Origin: Roseomonas mucosa
Lineage (GTDB): Bacteria; Pseudomonadota; Alphaproteobacteria; Acetobacterales; Acetobacteraceae
NCBI GenBank assembly: GCA_945878375.1
Contig: CAMDWG010000004.1
Coordinates: 124,001 to 188,000 of the forward strand
Length of the DNA: 64,000 bases
Direction of reading: 5' to 3'
Shown here: positions 35,258 to 44,281 of the stretch, piece after piece
Layout of the letters: each line of letters opens with the position of its first letter
Position numbering within the stretch: the stretch's first letter is position 1
Translations under genes and position numbers: made by a program
Notes under the pieces: model-generated
Database searches by the model: none
What the model was told of the DNA's origin: nothing
The model's input: the letters and a program-made list of their open reading frames with translations, nothing else

Positions 35258-37417
35258 GTGAACCAGAGCTTTGCCGGCCTCGATCTCGCGCCCGTCATCC
35301 CGGCCTGGCTGCTGGCCGGGCTTGGCGTGGTCGCGCTGGCGGCGCTGCTGCCCGCCTTGCTGCGGATCGCGGTGGGCGCGGATGGCCGGCGCCGGATCAG
35401 CCCCGCGCGCGGCGCGCTGCTGCGGCTCGCGGCCTTCGCGGCGCTGTTCCTCGCTTTGCTAAACCCCCGCCTGGTGCAGGAAACGCGGGAGACGCGGCCC
35501 GATGTCGCGCTGCTGGTCATCGACCGGTCGGACAGCGCGACGCTCGGCCCCCGCGCGGCGCAGATCGAGGCGGCGCGCCAGCAACTCGAAGCCCGCGCCG
35601 CGCGCCTGCCCGACCTCGAGCTTCGCACGGTGGAGGTGCCGGAAGGCGGCAACCAGGGCACGCGGCTGTGGTCGGCGATGGACCGCGCCCTGGCCGAGAT
35701 CCCGCGCGCGCGCCTGTCCGCCGTGATCGCCCTGACCGATGGGCAGGTGCACGACATCCCCCCCGCCCCCGCGCTGGATGCGCCCTTCCACCTGCTGCTG
35801 CCCGGCCGCCCCGGGGAGGTCGATCGCCGCATCCGCGTGGTGGAGGCTCCGGGCTTCGGCATCGTCGGCCGGCAGGTGGAACTGCGCGTGGTGGTGGAGG
35901 ATCTCGGCGCGACGAGCCAGGGCGGCGCCGCGCGACTGTCGATCCGCCGCGACGGCGGCGCGCCGCGCACCGAATCTGTCGCGGTCGGGCGGGAACAGCG
36001 CATCGCCATCCCGATCGAACGCGGCGGCCAGACCGTGGTGGAACTCGCCGCCGAGGCACGGCCGGGCATCGCGGGGGACCCGCGTGGCGGTGAGGTCAGT
36101 GACCTCAACAACCGCGCCGTGGTCAGCATCAATGGCGTGCGCGACCGCCTGCGCGTGCTGCTGGTCTCGGGCGAGCCGCATGCGGGCCAGCGCACCTGGC
36201 GGCGGCTGCTGAAGGCGGATCCGAATGTGGATCTGGTGCACTTCACCATCCTCCGCCCGCCCGAGAAGGACGATCTGACCCCGCTGCACGAATTGGCGCT
36301 GATCGCCTTCCCGGTGCGGGAGCTGTTCCAGGTGAAGCTCCGCGAATTCGACCTGATCGTGCTCGACCGCTTCGGCAATCGCGGGCTGCTGCCACCGGTC
36401 TATCTGCGGAACATCGCCGACTATGTCCGCGGCGGCGGGGCGCTGCTGCTCTCGGTCGGGCCGGAATTCGCGGGGCCCACCAGCCTCGCCTCCACCCCGC
36501 TCGGCCAGGTGCTGCCGGCGCGGCCGCCGACCGGGCCGGGCGCGGCGCAGGCCGGGCTGATCGAGCAGCCCTTCCGCCCGCGCGTCACCGCGACCGGCGC
36601 GCGGCACCCGGTGACGGAAAACCTGCCCGGCGCCAACCCCGCCGAAGGCCCCGGCGAGGCCCAATGGGGCCGCTGGTACCGCGCGCTCCGCGCCGAGGCC
36701 CGCGCCGGCCAGACCGTGATGGAAGGCCCGGGCGGCACGCCCCTGATGGTCCTGGACCGCGTCGGGGAAGGCCGCGTGGCGCTGGTGCTGTCCGACCATA
36801 TCTGGCTGTGGTCACGCGGCCATGATGGCGGCGGCCCGCAGGGCGAATTGCTGCGCCGCATCGCCCATTGGACGATGAAGGAACCGGAGCTGGAGGAGGA
36901 AGACCTCACCGCGCGGATCGAGCATGGCCGGCTATCCGTGGTGCGCCGCAGCCTCGATGCCGGGCCACCGCCCGAGATCGCGGTGACCGCCCCCGATGGC
37001 GCCGTCACCCGCCACCGGCCGGAGCCGCGCGGCGGCCGCGCGGTGCTGGAGGTGCCGGCGACCCAGCCCGGCGTCTGGCAGGCCAGCGATGGCCGCCGCA
37101 CCGCCTTCGCCGCCGCCGAGGCCGGCAACCCGCTGGAGATCGCGGACCTCCGGGCCGATGCGGCCCGGCTGCGCCCACTGGCGGACGCCACCGGCGGCGC
37201 GGTGCGCTGGTTGGGTGCGGAAGCCGCCCCCGCAGTGCCGGAATTGCGCCGCGTCGCGGCGGGTCGGGACACGGCGGGGCCGGGCTGGATCGGGCTGCGC
37301 CGCAACGCCGACCATACCGTGACAGGCATCACCGCCCTGCCGCTGCTGCCCCCCTGGCTGGCGCTGCCGCTGGTCCTCGGCCTCGCCATCCTGGCCTGGC
37401 GGCGGGAAGGGCGCTGA
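35258..37417 (+). CDS. Large membrane protein with VWA-like and GATase-like regions
   Basis: A 719-residue protein with membrane segments near residues 17-37, 50-68 and 695-713, leaving a large periplasmic or cytoplasmic middle. Residues about 82-185 resemble a VWA domain with an intact DRSDS metal-site motif and a TDGQ strand end. Residues about 300-540 contain glutamine-amidotransferase-like strands (LLVSGEPHAGQRTWRR, LIVLDRFGNRG, YVRGGGALLLSVGPEFAG) without an obvious catalytic cysteine. The start is GTG, 31 bp after the DUF4159 gene. Proteins of this build accompany moxR-DUF58-DUF4159 in alphaproteobacteria; the molecular role is unknown. Confidence 0.8.
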   Translation: MNQSFAGLDLAPVIPAWLLAGLGVVALAALLPALLRIAVGADGRRRISPARGALLRLAAFAALFLALLNPRLVQETRETRPDVALLVIDRSDSATLGPRAAQIEAARQQLEARAARLPDLELRTVEVPEGGNQGTRLWSAMDRALAEIPRARLSAVIALTDGQVHDIPPAPALDAPFHLLLPGRPGEVDRRIRVVEAPGFGIVGRQVELRVVVEDLGATSQGGAARLSIRRDGGAPRTESVAVGREQRIAIPIERGGQTVVELAAEARPGIAGDPRGGEVSDLNNRAVVSINGVRDRLRVLLVSGEPHAGQRTWRRLLKADPNVDLVHFTILRPPEKDDLTPLHELALIAFPVRELFQVKLREFDLIVLDRFGNRGLLPPVYLRNIADYVRGGGALLLSVGPEFAGPTSLASTPLGQVLPARPPTGPGAAQAGLIEQPFRPRVTATGARHPVTENLPGANPAEGPGEAQWGRWYRALRAEARAGQTVMEGPGGTPLMVLDRVGEGRVALVLSDHIWLWSRGHDGGGPQGELLRRIAHWTMKEPELEEEDLTARIEHGRLSVVRRSLDAGPPPEIAVTAPDGAVTRHRPEPRGGRAVLEVPATQPGVWQASDGRRTAFAAAEAGNPLEIADLRADAARLRPLADATGGAVRWLGAEAAPAVPELRRVAAGRDTAGPGWIGLRRNADHTVTGITALPLLPPWLALPLVLGLAILAWRREGR

Positions 37418-37474
37418 CCCCGCGCGAGCGAAGGTGACGTGACGCGGGCCGGCAGCGTCGCCAACTCTGCCCGG

Positions 37475-37830
37475 ATGCGCCGCGCCCTTCTCCTGCTGCC
37501 GCTGCTGCTGGCCGCTGCGCCCAGGGGCCGACGCTGCAGCAGCGCCTGTCCACCTTCGTCGGCCGCAGCGAGGGCGATGTGGTTGCGGAACTCGGCGTGC
37601 CCGTCCGCATCCATGAGGCGGAGGGGCGGCGCTTCCTGCAATACGAACAGCGGCGCACGGTCGCCTATTCCGAACCTGGCTTCTACCACCCACGCTCCGG
37701 CCCCTGGGGTCCGCGCTGGGGGTATGTGCCGGCGCCGCCTTCCTATGCCGTGCTGGGCTGCGACATCACCTTCGCAGTTCGGGCGGGGCGGGTGGAGAGC
37801 TTCACTTTTCGGGGCGATGGCTGTTGGTGA
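37475..37830 (+). pseudogene. Small secreted protein gene with apparent one-base deletion
   Basis: A signal-peptide-like start MRRALLLLPLLLAAA is read from the ATG at 37475. The plausible mature protein lies in the -1 frame: it continues AQGPTLQQRLSTFVGRSEGD and then VVAELGVPVRIHEAEGRRFLQYEQRR to the stop at 37830 (ending GDGCW). The second frame has no ATG and no signal peptide of its own; its first usable start is a GTG at 37579. Joining the two frames near 37518-37525 restores a secreted protein of about 118 residues. Either the gene is broken, or a base was lost in sequencing, or the GTG start yields a shorter cytosolic product. Function unknown. Confidence 0.6.
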
Positions 37831-37898
37831 CGGGACGGCTGGGCGGCCCTTGCGTTCCGGGCTTCCGCCGGAAGGGCCATTCGCCTAGGTATCGTGGC

Positions 37899-38525
37899 AT
37901 GCGCGCTGTCCCCATCCTCGCTTCCGCCCTGCTGCTCATGCTGGTGGCGCCCGGAACCCGCCCCGCCCTCGGGCAGGGGACGGGCGGGCCCGGCATGATC
38001 CGCCCGCAGCAGCAGCAGGCGCCCACCGTCGGCGCCGCGCCAGCGCTGCCCGGCCTCGCCGCGCGCCGCGCACCAGGGCCCGCGGCGGCCACGGTGGACC
38101 CCACCGCCCTGTCGCCCAATGCCGCGTTGTTCGACGCGATCGCGCGCGGCGATTTGGGCGCGGCGCGGGATGCGATGGGGCGCGGCGCCAGCCTCGAGGC
38201 GCGCAACCCGCTCGGCCTCACGCCGCTGGATGCAGCGGTGGATCATGGGCGGAGCGACATCGTCTTCTACCTGCTCTCGACGCGCGACATGACGCGCGGG
38301 CCGGTGATCTCCGAACCCGCCTCGGCGCGGCCCGCGCCGCAGCCAGCCGCCCCGCGCCCCGCGCCGCAGCGCGAAGCCGCACCCGCCCCGGCGGTGCCGC
38401 GCGGCGCGGCGCTCTGGGCCGGCAATGGCGGCGCGGCGCGGCCGGAGGCCGGCTTCCTCGGCTTCGATGCCGGCCGCCCCGAAGGCGCCGCCCCGCCGTC
38501 CGCCTCGCGCGGCGGACGGAGCTGA
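37899..38525 (+). CDS. Secreted ankyrin-repeat-like protein
   Basis: A 208-residue protein. Residues 1-25 form a signal peptide (MRAVPILASALLLMLVAPG, cleavage after ALG). After a Pro/Ala/Gln-rich linker, residues about 68-125 form one and a half ankyrin-like repeats: NAALFDAIARGDLGAARDAMGRGASLEARNPLGLTPLDAAV. The C-terminal third is low-complexity Pro/Ala. It probably acts in the periplasm by protein binding. The start is the ATG beginning the signal peptide; upstream sequence in frame is not signal-like. It is the last gene of the moxR-associated plus-strand run. Confidence 0.75.
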   Translation: MRAVPILASALLLMLVAPGTRPALGQGTGGPGMIRPQQQQAPTVGAAPALPGLAARRAPGPAAATVDPTALSPNAALFDAIARGDLGAARDAMGRGASLEARNPLGLTPLDAAVDHGRSDIVFYLLSTRDMTRGPVISEPASARPAPQPAAPRPAPQREAAPAPAVPRGAALWAGNGGAARPEAGFLGFDAGRPEGAAPPSASRGGRS

Positions 38526-38540
38526 CGCGGCAGCGCTCCG

Positions 38541-39635
38541 TCAGCCGCTCACGCGGCACAGATCCAGGATGTGGTGCGTGACGGACTCTGGCTGTTCCTG
38601 CTGCACCCAATGGCCGGCGCCGGGGATCAGGTGACAGTCCAGCATGCGTGTGCAGGCCTCCGCCTGCATGCGCCGAAGCGCGCCCGGCATCTGGTGGATG
38701 CCCCAATCGGCGGCGCCGGAGACGAAGACCGAAGGCACCTCGATCCGCCGCCCGCTGAACAGGCGAAGCTCCGCCGCGTTGCCGCCGCCGGTCTGGCAGC
38801 GATACCATTGCAGCCCGCCCTGGAAGCCGGTGCGCGCATATTCCACCGCATAGACCGCGAGTTCGGCATCGGGCAGCCAGTCGCATGGGGCGTCGGGCAT
38901 GTAGGGGGCGACGGCGTCCGCCATCGTCGCGTGCAGCGGCATCACATAGTAGTCCGGCAGCTTCGCCAGTTCCCCGGCCGTCCAGCCGGCGAGTTCGAAG
39001 GGCTGGTTCCCCGGCCAATCCGCGCTCTTGTGGTGGTAATAGGCGCGGAGGAAGGCGTGCAGCCCCTGCGGTGCCTGCAACATGTCCGCGTTCGCCGGCC
39101 GCGTCGCGTAGTACCACTGGTAATGCTTGCGCGGCCGGGGCAGCGCCGCCAGGTCGTCATGCACCGGATCGCGCGCCGCCGCCGCCCAGCCGGGCGGGCC
39201 GGCGAAGGGCGAGCTCATCATCGCGACGCGCGGGAAGACATCCGGGCGGATCAGCGCGCACCACGCCGCAACCGGCGAACCGAAATCATGCCCCACCACC
39301 GCATGCACCCGCGCGATGCCCATCGCATGCAGCAGCGCCAGCTGGTCCCGCACCAAGTTCGGCATGCGGAAGGGCGCGAGGTCCGCGTCGTACTCCGCGC
39401 TCCAGCCCGTGGTGCGGCCATAGCCGCGCTGGTCGGGCGCGATCACGTGGAAGCCGGCGGCGGCGAGCGCGGGCATGACCTTTCGCCAGGAATAGGCGAG
39501 TTCCGGAAAACCATGCAGCAGCAGCAGCACGGGGGCGCCCGGGGCGCCTGCTTCCAGCACATGCATGTCGAGCCCATTTACGCCCGCGACGATGCGCGCG
39601 CGAATGCCGTCCGGAAGTCCTGCGAGCGCGTCCAT
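38541..39635 (-). CDS. Alpha/beta hydrolase, epoxide-hydrolase-like
   Basis: A 364-residue alpha/beta hydrolase. The oxyanion motif HGFPE is at residue 41, the nucleophile is Asp117 in VVGHDFGSPVAAW (aspartate indicates epoxide hydrolase or dehalogenase type), and the catalytic histidine is in PGAGHWVQQEQPE near the C terminus. A cap domain with YQWYYATRP and LRAYYHHKSADWPGN lies between. The ATG at 39635 has GGGGGAAAG upstream; a longer frame runs into the divergent gene. Substrate unknown. Confidence 0.88.
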   Translation of the reverse strand: MDALAGLPDGIRARIVAGVNGLDMHVLEAGAPGAPVLLLLHGFPELAYSWRKVMPALAAAGFHVIAPDQRGYGRTTGWSAEYDADLAPFRMPNLVRDQLALLHAMGIARVHAVVGHDFGSPVAAWCALIRPDVFPRVAMMSSPFAGPPGWAAAARDPVHDDLAALPRPRKHYQWYYATRPANADMLQAPQGLHAFLRAYYHHKSADWPGNQPFELAGWTAGELAKLPDYYVMPLHATMADAVAPYMPDAPCDWLPDAELAVYAVEYARTGFQGGLQWYRCQTGGGNAAELRLFSGRRIEVPSVFVSGAADWGIHQMPGALRRMQAEACTRMLDCHLIPGAGHWVQQEQPESVTHHILDLCRVSG

Positions 39636-39723
39636 CTTTCCCCCTGGTTTCTCCCCTGGCGCGGCTTGCCGCTGGCCGCGCACGCGCCCAGAGTCGGCGC
39701 GCTTCGAGCGGGAGACAAGAGCC

Positions 39724-40632
39724 ATGTGGCAGGCGCGCACCATCATCCACAACGGCCACGCGATTCCCTTCGAGGAGGCGCGCATCCACCCGCTGGCGCT
39801 CGGCGTCGCCTTCGGCATCGCGGTGTTCGAGGGGCTGCGCGCCTACCGCCATCCCACGACCGGCGCCTTCACCGTCTTCCGGCTGGAGGAACATCTGGAC
39901 CGCCTGGAACAGGGGATGAAGGTGCTGCGCTTCGCCGATCCGCCGTCGCGGGATGTGCTGCGCGATGCGGTGCTGGAGGTGATCCGGCTGAACGCGCCGG
40001 ATGACGACGCCTATCTGCGCCTGCAGGTGCAGATCGAGGGGATGGGGATGATGGCGACCACCGGCCCCGTCGGCTGGATCGCCGCCGCGCTGCCGCGCGA
40101 ACGCAGCACGAAATTCGCGACCGGCCTGGCCGCCCAGGTCTCGTCCTGGACACGGCTGCCCGACAACGCGATGCCGCCGCGCATCAAGGCGAGCGCGAAT
40201 TACCACGCAGCCCGGCTGGCCACCTTGCAGGCCAAGGCGGATGGCTATGACAGCGCGATCCTGCTGACCACGCGCGGCAAGGTGAGCGAGGCCGCCGCCG
40301 CCTGCCTGTTCCTGGTGCGCGACGGCGCCCTCGCGACCCCGCATCGCGGCAGCGACATACTGGAAAGCATCACGCGGCAGACGGTGATCGCGCTGGCGCG
40401 CGAATTGTCGATCCCGGTCGAGGAGCGGGAGGTGGACCGCAGCGAGCTTTACATCGCAGACGAGGTTTTCCTCTGCGGCACCGGCCAGGAATTGGTGCCG
40501 GTGACCAGCGTAGACCGCCTGCCGGTCGGCGCCGGCGTGCCGGGCGCGATCACGAAGCGCCTCCAGGCCGCCTATGAAGCCGTGGTGCGCGGCACGACGG
40601 ACGCCCACCCGGAATGGCGGACGCCGGTCTAG
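39724..40632 (+). CDS. Class IV aminotransferase, branched-chain type
   Basis: A 302-residue fold-IV PLP enzyme. The start HNGHAIPFEEARIHPLALGVAFGIAVFEGLRAY is typical of branched-chain aminotransferases (IlvE-like). The PLP lysine is Lys155 in RIKASANYHAARLA, and GKVSEAAAACLFLVRDG binds cofactor phosphate with the conserved glutamate. D-amino-acid aminotransferases share this fold, but the EGLRAY block favours an IlvE-type enzyme. Its TAG stop overlaps the convergent hyuA stop at the palindrome CTAG (40629-40632). Confidence 0.9.
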   Translation: MWQARTIIHNGHAIPFEEARIHPLALGVAFGIAVFEGLRAYRHPTTGAFTVFRLEEHLDRLEQGMKVLRFADPPSRDVLRDAVLEVIRLNAPDDDAYLRLQVQIEGMGMMATTGPVGWIAAALPRERSTKFATGLAAQVSSWTRLPDNAMPPRIKASANYHAARLATLQAKADGYDSAILLTTRGKVSEAAAACLFLVRDGALATPHRGSDILESITRQTVIALARELSIPVEEREVDRSELYIADEVFLCGTGQELVPVTSVDRLPVGAGVPGAITKRLQAAYEAVVRGTTDAHPEWRTPV

Positions 40633-42692
40633 CCGACGTCCACCACCAGGTTCAGCGCGGCGTCGCAGCGCGCGGTAGCACCGGGGGGCAGGACCAGCGT
40701 GCTCTCCCGTTCCTCGATCAGCGCGGGGCCGGTCACCACATCGCCCGGCTTCAGCGCCGCGCGATCCAGCACCGCCGCATCCACGAAGGCACCGCCGAAC
40801 CAGGCGCGCCGCCTGCCCTTCGCGGCGACACCCCGCGGCGTGGCGCCGGCGGCGAGATCCAGCCGCGGCGTCGGGCCGCTGACCGTCACGCGCCAGCCGA
40901 CGCATTCCACCGGCAGGCCGGGCTCCGTGCGGCCATAGAGGCGGAGATACTCGGCCTCGAAGGCCGCGCGGATCTTCTCGCGGTCCAGCGCGGTCACCTC
41001 CGCCTCCACCTGATAGCCCTGGCCGGCATAGCGCATCGCGACACGGATGCGCGTCTCGGCGGCGTCAGCGCCGGCCTCAGCGACCAGCGCGCGGCCTTCG
41101 GCCTCCATCTCAGCCAGCATCGCGCGCAGCGCATCGAGATCGAGGGTTGCGAGGGGCGCGACCATGCCGCGCAGCAGGGCGAAGCTGATCGGCGCGGCGA
41201 GGAATCCAAAGGCCGACGCAACGCCCGCCCCTGCGGGCACCACCAGCCGCGCGATGCCGAGCTTGCGCGCGACCTCCACCGCATGCACCGGGCCCGCGCC
41301 GCCGATCGGCACCAGCGTATAGCCCTCGATCCGTCGGGCCTTTTCCAGCGCATGGATCGCGGCGGCCTGGGCCATCGCGGTGTTCACCGTCTCATGCACC
41401 GCCCAGGCGGCTTCGACCGGCGACAGGCCGAGCGGGCCGGCGAGCGTCGCGCCGATGGCCACTTCCGCCGCCGCGACATCGAGCCGCATCGTGCCGCCGA
41501 GGAAGCTGTCAGGCGCGAGATAGCCGAGCAGCAGGTCGCAATCCGTCACGGTCGGCTGCGTGCCGCCAAGGCCGTAGCAGGCGGGGCCTGGATCGCTGCT
41601 GGCGCTGTCGGGCCCGACCCGCACCAGCCCCAGCGCATCGACGCGCGCAACAGATCCGCCGCCCGCGCCGATCTCGATCATCTCGACGACCGGTACCTTC
41701 AGCGGCAGGCCGCTGCCCTTGCGGAAGCGATCGACGCGGGAGACCTCGAAGTCCAGGCTGCGCGCGGGCTGCCCGGCATCGATCAGCGCGGCTTTGGCGG
41801 TGGTGCCGCCCATGTCGAAGCAGAGGATGTCCGGCGCGGCGGCGGCCTGCCCATAGACGCGCGCGGCCTGGACGCCGCCGGCGGGGCCGGATTGCACCAG
41901 GCGGATCGGGTGGCGCGCCGCGACCTCGCTGGCCACCGTGCCGCCATCGGACAGCATCAGGAATAGCGGGCCGGTCACCCCCGCCTCCCGCAGCCCCGCA
42001 TCGAGCCGCGCAAGGTAGCGCGCGAAGACCGGCAGGACATAGGCGTTGGCGATGGTGGTGGACCCGCGTTCGTATTCGCCGATCTCCGGCACCAGATCGG
42101 CCGAGAGGCAGACGGCGAGGCCCGGCGCTTCTTCCGCCACCAGCTCCGCGATGCGGCGTTCATGAACAGGATTGACGAAGGCATGCAGCAGGCAGACCGC
42201 GATGGCCTGTACGCCATCATCGCGCAAGCGTCGGATCGCGATGCGCGCCGCCGCTTCATCGAGCGGCGTGCGGATGCCGCCATCCGGCAACAGCCGCTCC
42301 GTCACCTCAAGCCGCAGGCGGCGCGGCACCAGCGGGTCGGGGCGGCGCATGAACAGGTCGTAGGTGTCGTGGCGCAGCTCCGTGCCGATCTCCTGCACGT
42401 CGCGGAAGCCTTGCGTCGTGAGGAAGCCGGTCGGCACGCCGCGCCGCTCGATCAACGCATTCGCGACCAGCGTCGTGCCGTGGATCACATGCCGCACCTG
42501 ACCCGGCGCGACGCCATGCTGCGTGAGAAGGCCGCGCACACCTTCCAGCACCGCCTGTTCGGGCGCATGCGGCGTGGTCAGCACCTTGCCGTTGAACAGG
42601 CGGCCGTCGCGCGTATCCAGCATCACCAGGTCGGTGAAGGTGCCGCCGATATCGACGCCGATGCGATAGGGGGAGGTATCGTGGGCGCTCAT
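40629..42692 (-). CDS. Hydantoinase/oxoprolinase family protein, HyuA type
   Basis: A 687-residue ATP-dependent cyclic-amidase subunit. It has the actin-like nucleotide site DIGGTFTDLVMLD near residue 14, HGTTLVANALIERRG near residue 70, and a second phosphate loop DMGGTTAKAALID near residue 295. The family covers hydantoinase HyuA, 5-oxoprolinase and acetone or acetophenone carboxylase subunits; which applies is not decided by sequence. Its ATG overlaps hyuB (ATGA). Third gene in the operon that starts with a ThDP enzyme. Confidence 0.9.
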   Translation of the reverse strand: MSAHDTSPYRIGVDIGGTFTDLVMLDTRDGRLFNGKVLTTPHAPEQAVLEGVRGLLTQHGVAPGQVRHVIHGTTLVANALIERRGVPTGFLTTQGFRDVQEIGTELRHDTYDLFMRRPDPLVPRRLRLEVTERLLPDGGIRTPLDEAAARIAIRRLRDDGVQAIAVCLLHAFVNPVHERRIAELVAEEAPGLAVCLSADLVPEIGEYERGSTTIANAYVLPVFARYLARLDAGLREAGVTGPLFLMLSDGGTVASEVAARHPIRLVQSGPAGGVQAARVYGQAAAAPDILCFDMGGTTAKAALIDAGQPARSLDFEVSRVDRFRKGSGLPLKVPVVEMIEIGAGGGSVARVDALGLVRVGPDSASSDPGPACYGLGGTQPTVTDCDLLLGYLAPDSFLGGTMRLDVAAAEVAIGATLAGPLGLSPVEAAWAVHETVNTAMAQAAAIHALEKARRIEGYTLVPIGGAGPVHAVEVARKLGIARLVVPAGAGVASAFGFLAAPISFALLRGMVAPLATLDLDALRAMLAEMEAEGRALVAEAGADAAETRIRVAMRYAGQGYQVEAEVTALDREKIRAAFEAEYLRLYGRTEPGLPVECVGWRVTVSGPTPRLDLAAGATPRGVAAKGRRRAWFGGAFVDAAVLDRAALKPGDVVTGPALIEERESTLVLPPGATARCDAALNLVVDVG

Positions 42693-44281
42693 GCGACGTA
42701 GCCTTCCGCCGCATCGCGCGCCCGGTCGGCCGCGTTTCGCTCTCGCGGATCGCCGAAGCCGCCGCCACCCGGCGTTTCGAAGGTGATGGTGTCGCCGGGG
42801 TTCAGCACGATCCGCGCCTTGGCCGGCACGGGCTTGCCGTTGACGAGGTCGCGCCCGCCGCGCCCCGCGCCGCCACCCAGCAACCCGCGCGGCGGATGCT
42901 GCACGCGTTCGTGGCGATAGGTGGCGGTGACCGGCCGGTCCCCCACCACGCTGAAGGAGATGCGCTGGCCGAGCCCGCCGCGCTGCGCGCCATCGCCGCC
43001 GCTGCCGGGGATCAGGGCCTTTTCCGTCATCAGCATCGGCACCGCATTCTCGAACTGCTCGACCGGCTGGGTCGCGACGTTGGAGGGGAAGGACAGGCAG
43101 GACGGCCCGTCATGCGACGCCGCCGCGCCATGGCCGCCATTCATGAAGAACATGCGCGTGTAGCGGCGGCCATCGGGGCGTTCGCCGGTGAAATACACAT
43201 TCCACAACGGGCTGCCGGATTCCGCGATCACACGGTCCGGGATCAGCCGGCCAAGCGCAGACAGCACCAGCATCGGCAGGTAATGCCCCGTCAAATGCCG
43301 TCCCCAGACCGGCGCGGGGCGGCGCGGATTCACGATGCTGCCTTCCGGCGCGATCAGCGTGATGGGCCGGAAGCTGCCGTCATTGTTCGGCGTCGCCGCG
43401 TCGAAGGCGCATTTCACCGCGTAGTTGGAATAGGCGCGCGTGAAGTTCAGCGGCGAATTCACCGGCCGCGCGATCTGCGGATCGGTGCCGCTGAAATCGA
43501 GCGTGATGCCATCGCCCTGGATCGCCAACCGCAGGCGGATCGTCACGGGATGCTCGAAGCCATCCGCCGTCACTTCATCCGTCACTTCCCCATCCGGTAC
43601 CGCGGCGATGGCCCCTCGCATGGCGCGTTCCGATCGGGAAAAAATCTCGGCCGCGAGCGGGTCGAGCCCGTCGAGGCCTTCCTCATCCAGGATGCGGAAC
43701 AGGCGCGGCGCAGCCTGGGCGTACATGGCCAGCTGCGCGCGGATATCGCCCAGCGCTTCATCGGGCATGCGGAGATTGGCTTCGAGGAAGGCGACGACAT
43801 CCTCGTTCTCGACACCCGCGCGCAGCATCTTCGCGACGGGGATGGTCAGCCCTTCCTCCCAGGAATCGCGCGCTTCGACGCTGGGTGCGCCGCCGATATC
43901 GGTGCAGTGGAAGGTGCTGCCGATCCAGGCGGCGATGCGGCCATCCCGGAATAGCGGCTTCACCATGGTGATGTCGTTGAGGTGGCCGGTACCGTGGTAG
44001 CCGTCATTGGAGATCAGCACATCGCCCGGCACGAGGCTCGACGGCGGATAGCGCCGCAGCATCACGGCGAGCGTGCGCGGCATGGTGCCGACGAAGCTCG
44101 GCACGGAGCGCGAGGATTGCGCGACCTGACGGCCCGCGCTGTCCATCAGCCCCACCGCCATGTCCCAATTGTCGCGCACGACAGAGGAGAAGGAGGTGCG
44201 GACGAAGCTTTCCGCCGCTTCGTCCATTAGGCCGCAAAGCCGCGCCCAGGCGGTGCCGAGCCGGAGTGCCGGGATGGTCAT
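42689..44281 (-). CDS. Hydantoinase B/oxoprolinase family protein, HyuB type
   Basis: A 530-residue partner of HyuA. Family blocks seen are SSVVRDNWDMAVGLMDSAGR near residue 33, GDVLISNDGYHGTGHLNDITMVKPLF near residue 85, the NFTRAYSNYAVKCAFD segment and the C-terminal GGGGFGDPRER. Together HyuA and HyuB hydrolyse or carboxylate a cyclic or keto substrate at ATP cost. It starts at the stop of the ThDP-enzyme gene and ends in the hyuA start, both by ATGA overlaps, so the three proteins are likely made in fixed ratio. Confidence 0.9.
   Translation of the reverse strand: MTIPALRLGTAWARLCGLMDEAAESFVRTSFSSVVRDNWDMAVGLMDSAGRQVAQSSRSVPSFVGTMPRTLAVMLRRYPPSSLVPGDVLISNDGYHGTGHLNDITMVKPLFRDGRIAAWIGSTFHCTDIGGAPSVEARDSWEEGLTIPVAKMLRAGVENEDVVAFLEANLRMPDEALGDIRAQLAMYAQAAPRLFRILDEEGLDGLDPLAAEIFSRSERAMRGAIAAVPDGEVTDEVTADGFEHPVTIRLRLAIQGDGITLDFSGTDPQIARPVNSPLNFTRAYSNYAVKCAFDAATPNNDGSFRPITLIAPEGSIVNPRRPAPVWGRHLTGHYLPMLVLSALGRLIPDRVIAESGSPLWNVYFTGERPDGRRYTRMFFMNGGHGAAASHDGPSCLSFPSNVATQPVEQFENAVPMLMTEKALIPGSGGDGAQRGGLGQRISFSVVGDRPVTATYRHERVQHPPRGLLGGGAGRGGRDLVNGKPVPAKARIVLNPGDTITFETPGGGGFGDPRERNAADRARDAAEGYVA

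Noticed and set aside
32461-36378. Long open frame on the minus strand opposite the DUF4159 gene and the following membrane-protein gene
   Set aside because: Composition is typical of an antisense shadow (Arg/Gln/Gly-rich), while the plus strand encodes conserved membrane proteins in operon order.
37439-37888. A 149-codon frame starting at a GTG before the small secreted-protein gene
   Set aside because: After the signal-like stretch it becomes Arg/Ser/Pro-rich and unlike a real protein; the adjacent frame carries the coherent mature sequence, so a frameshift is the better reading.
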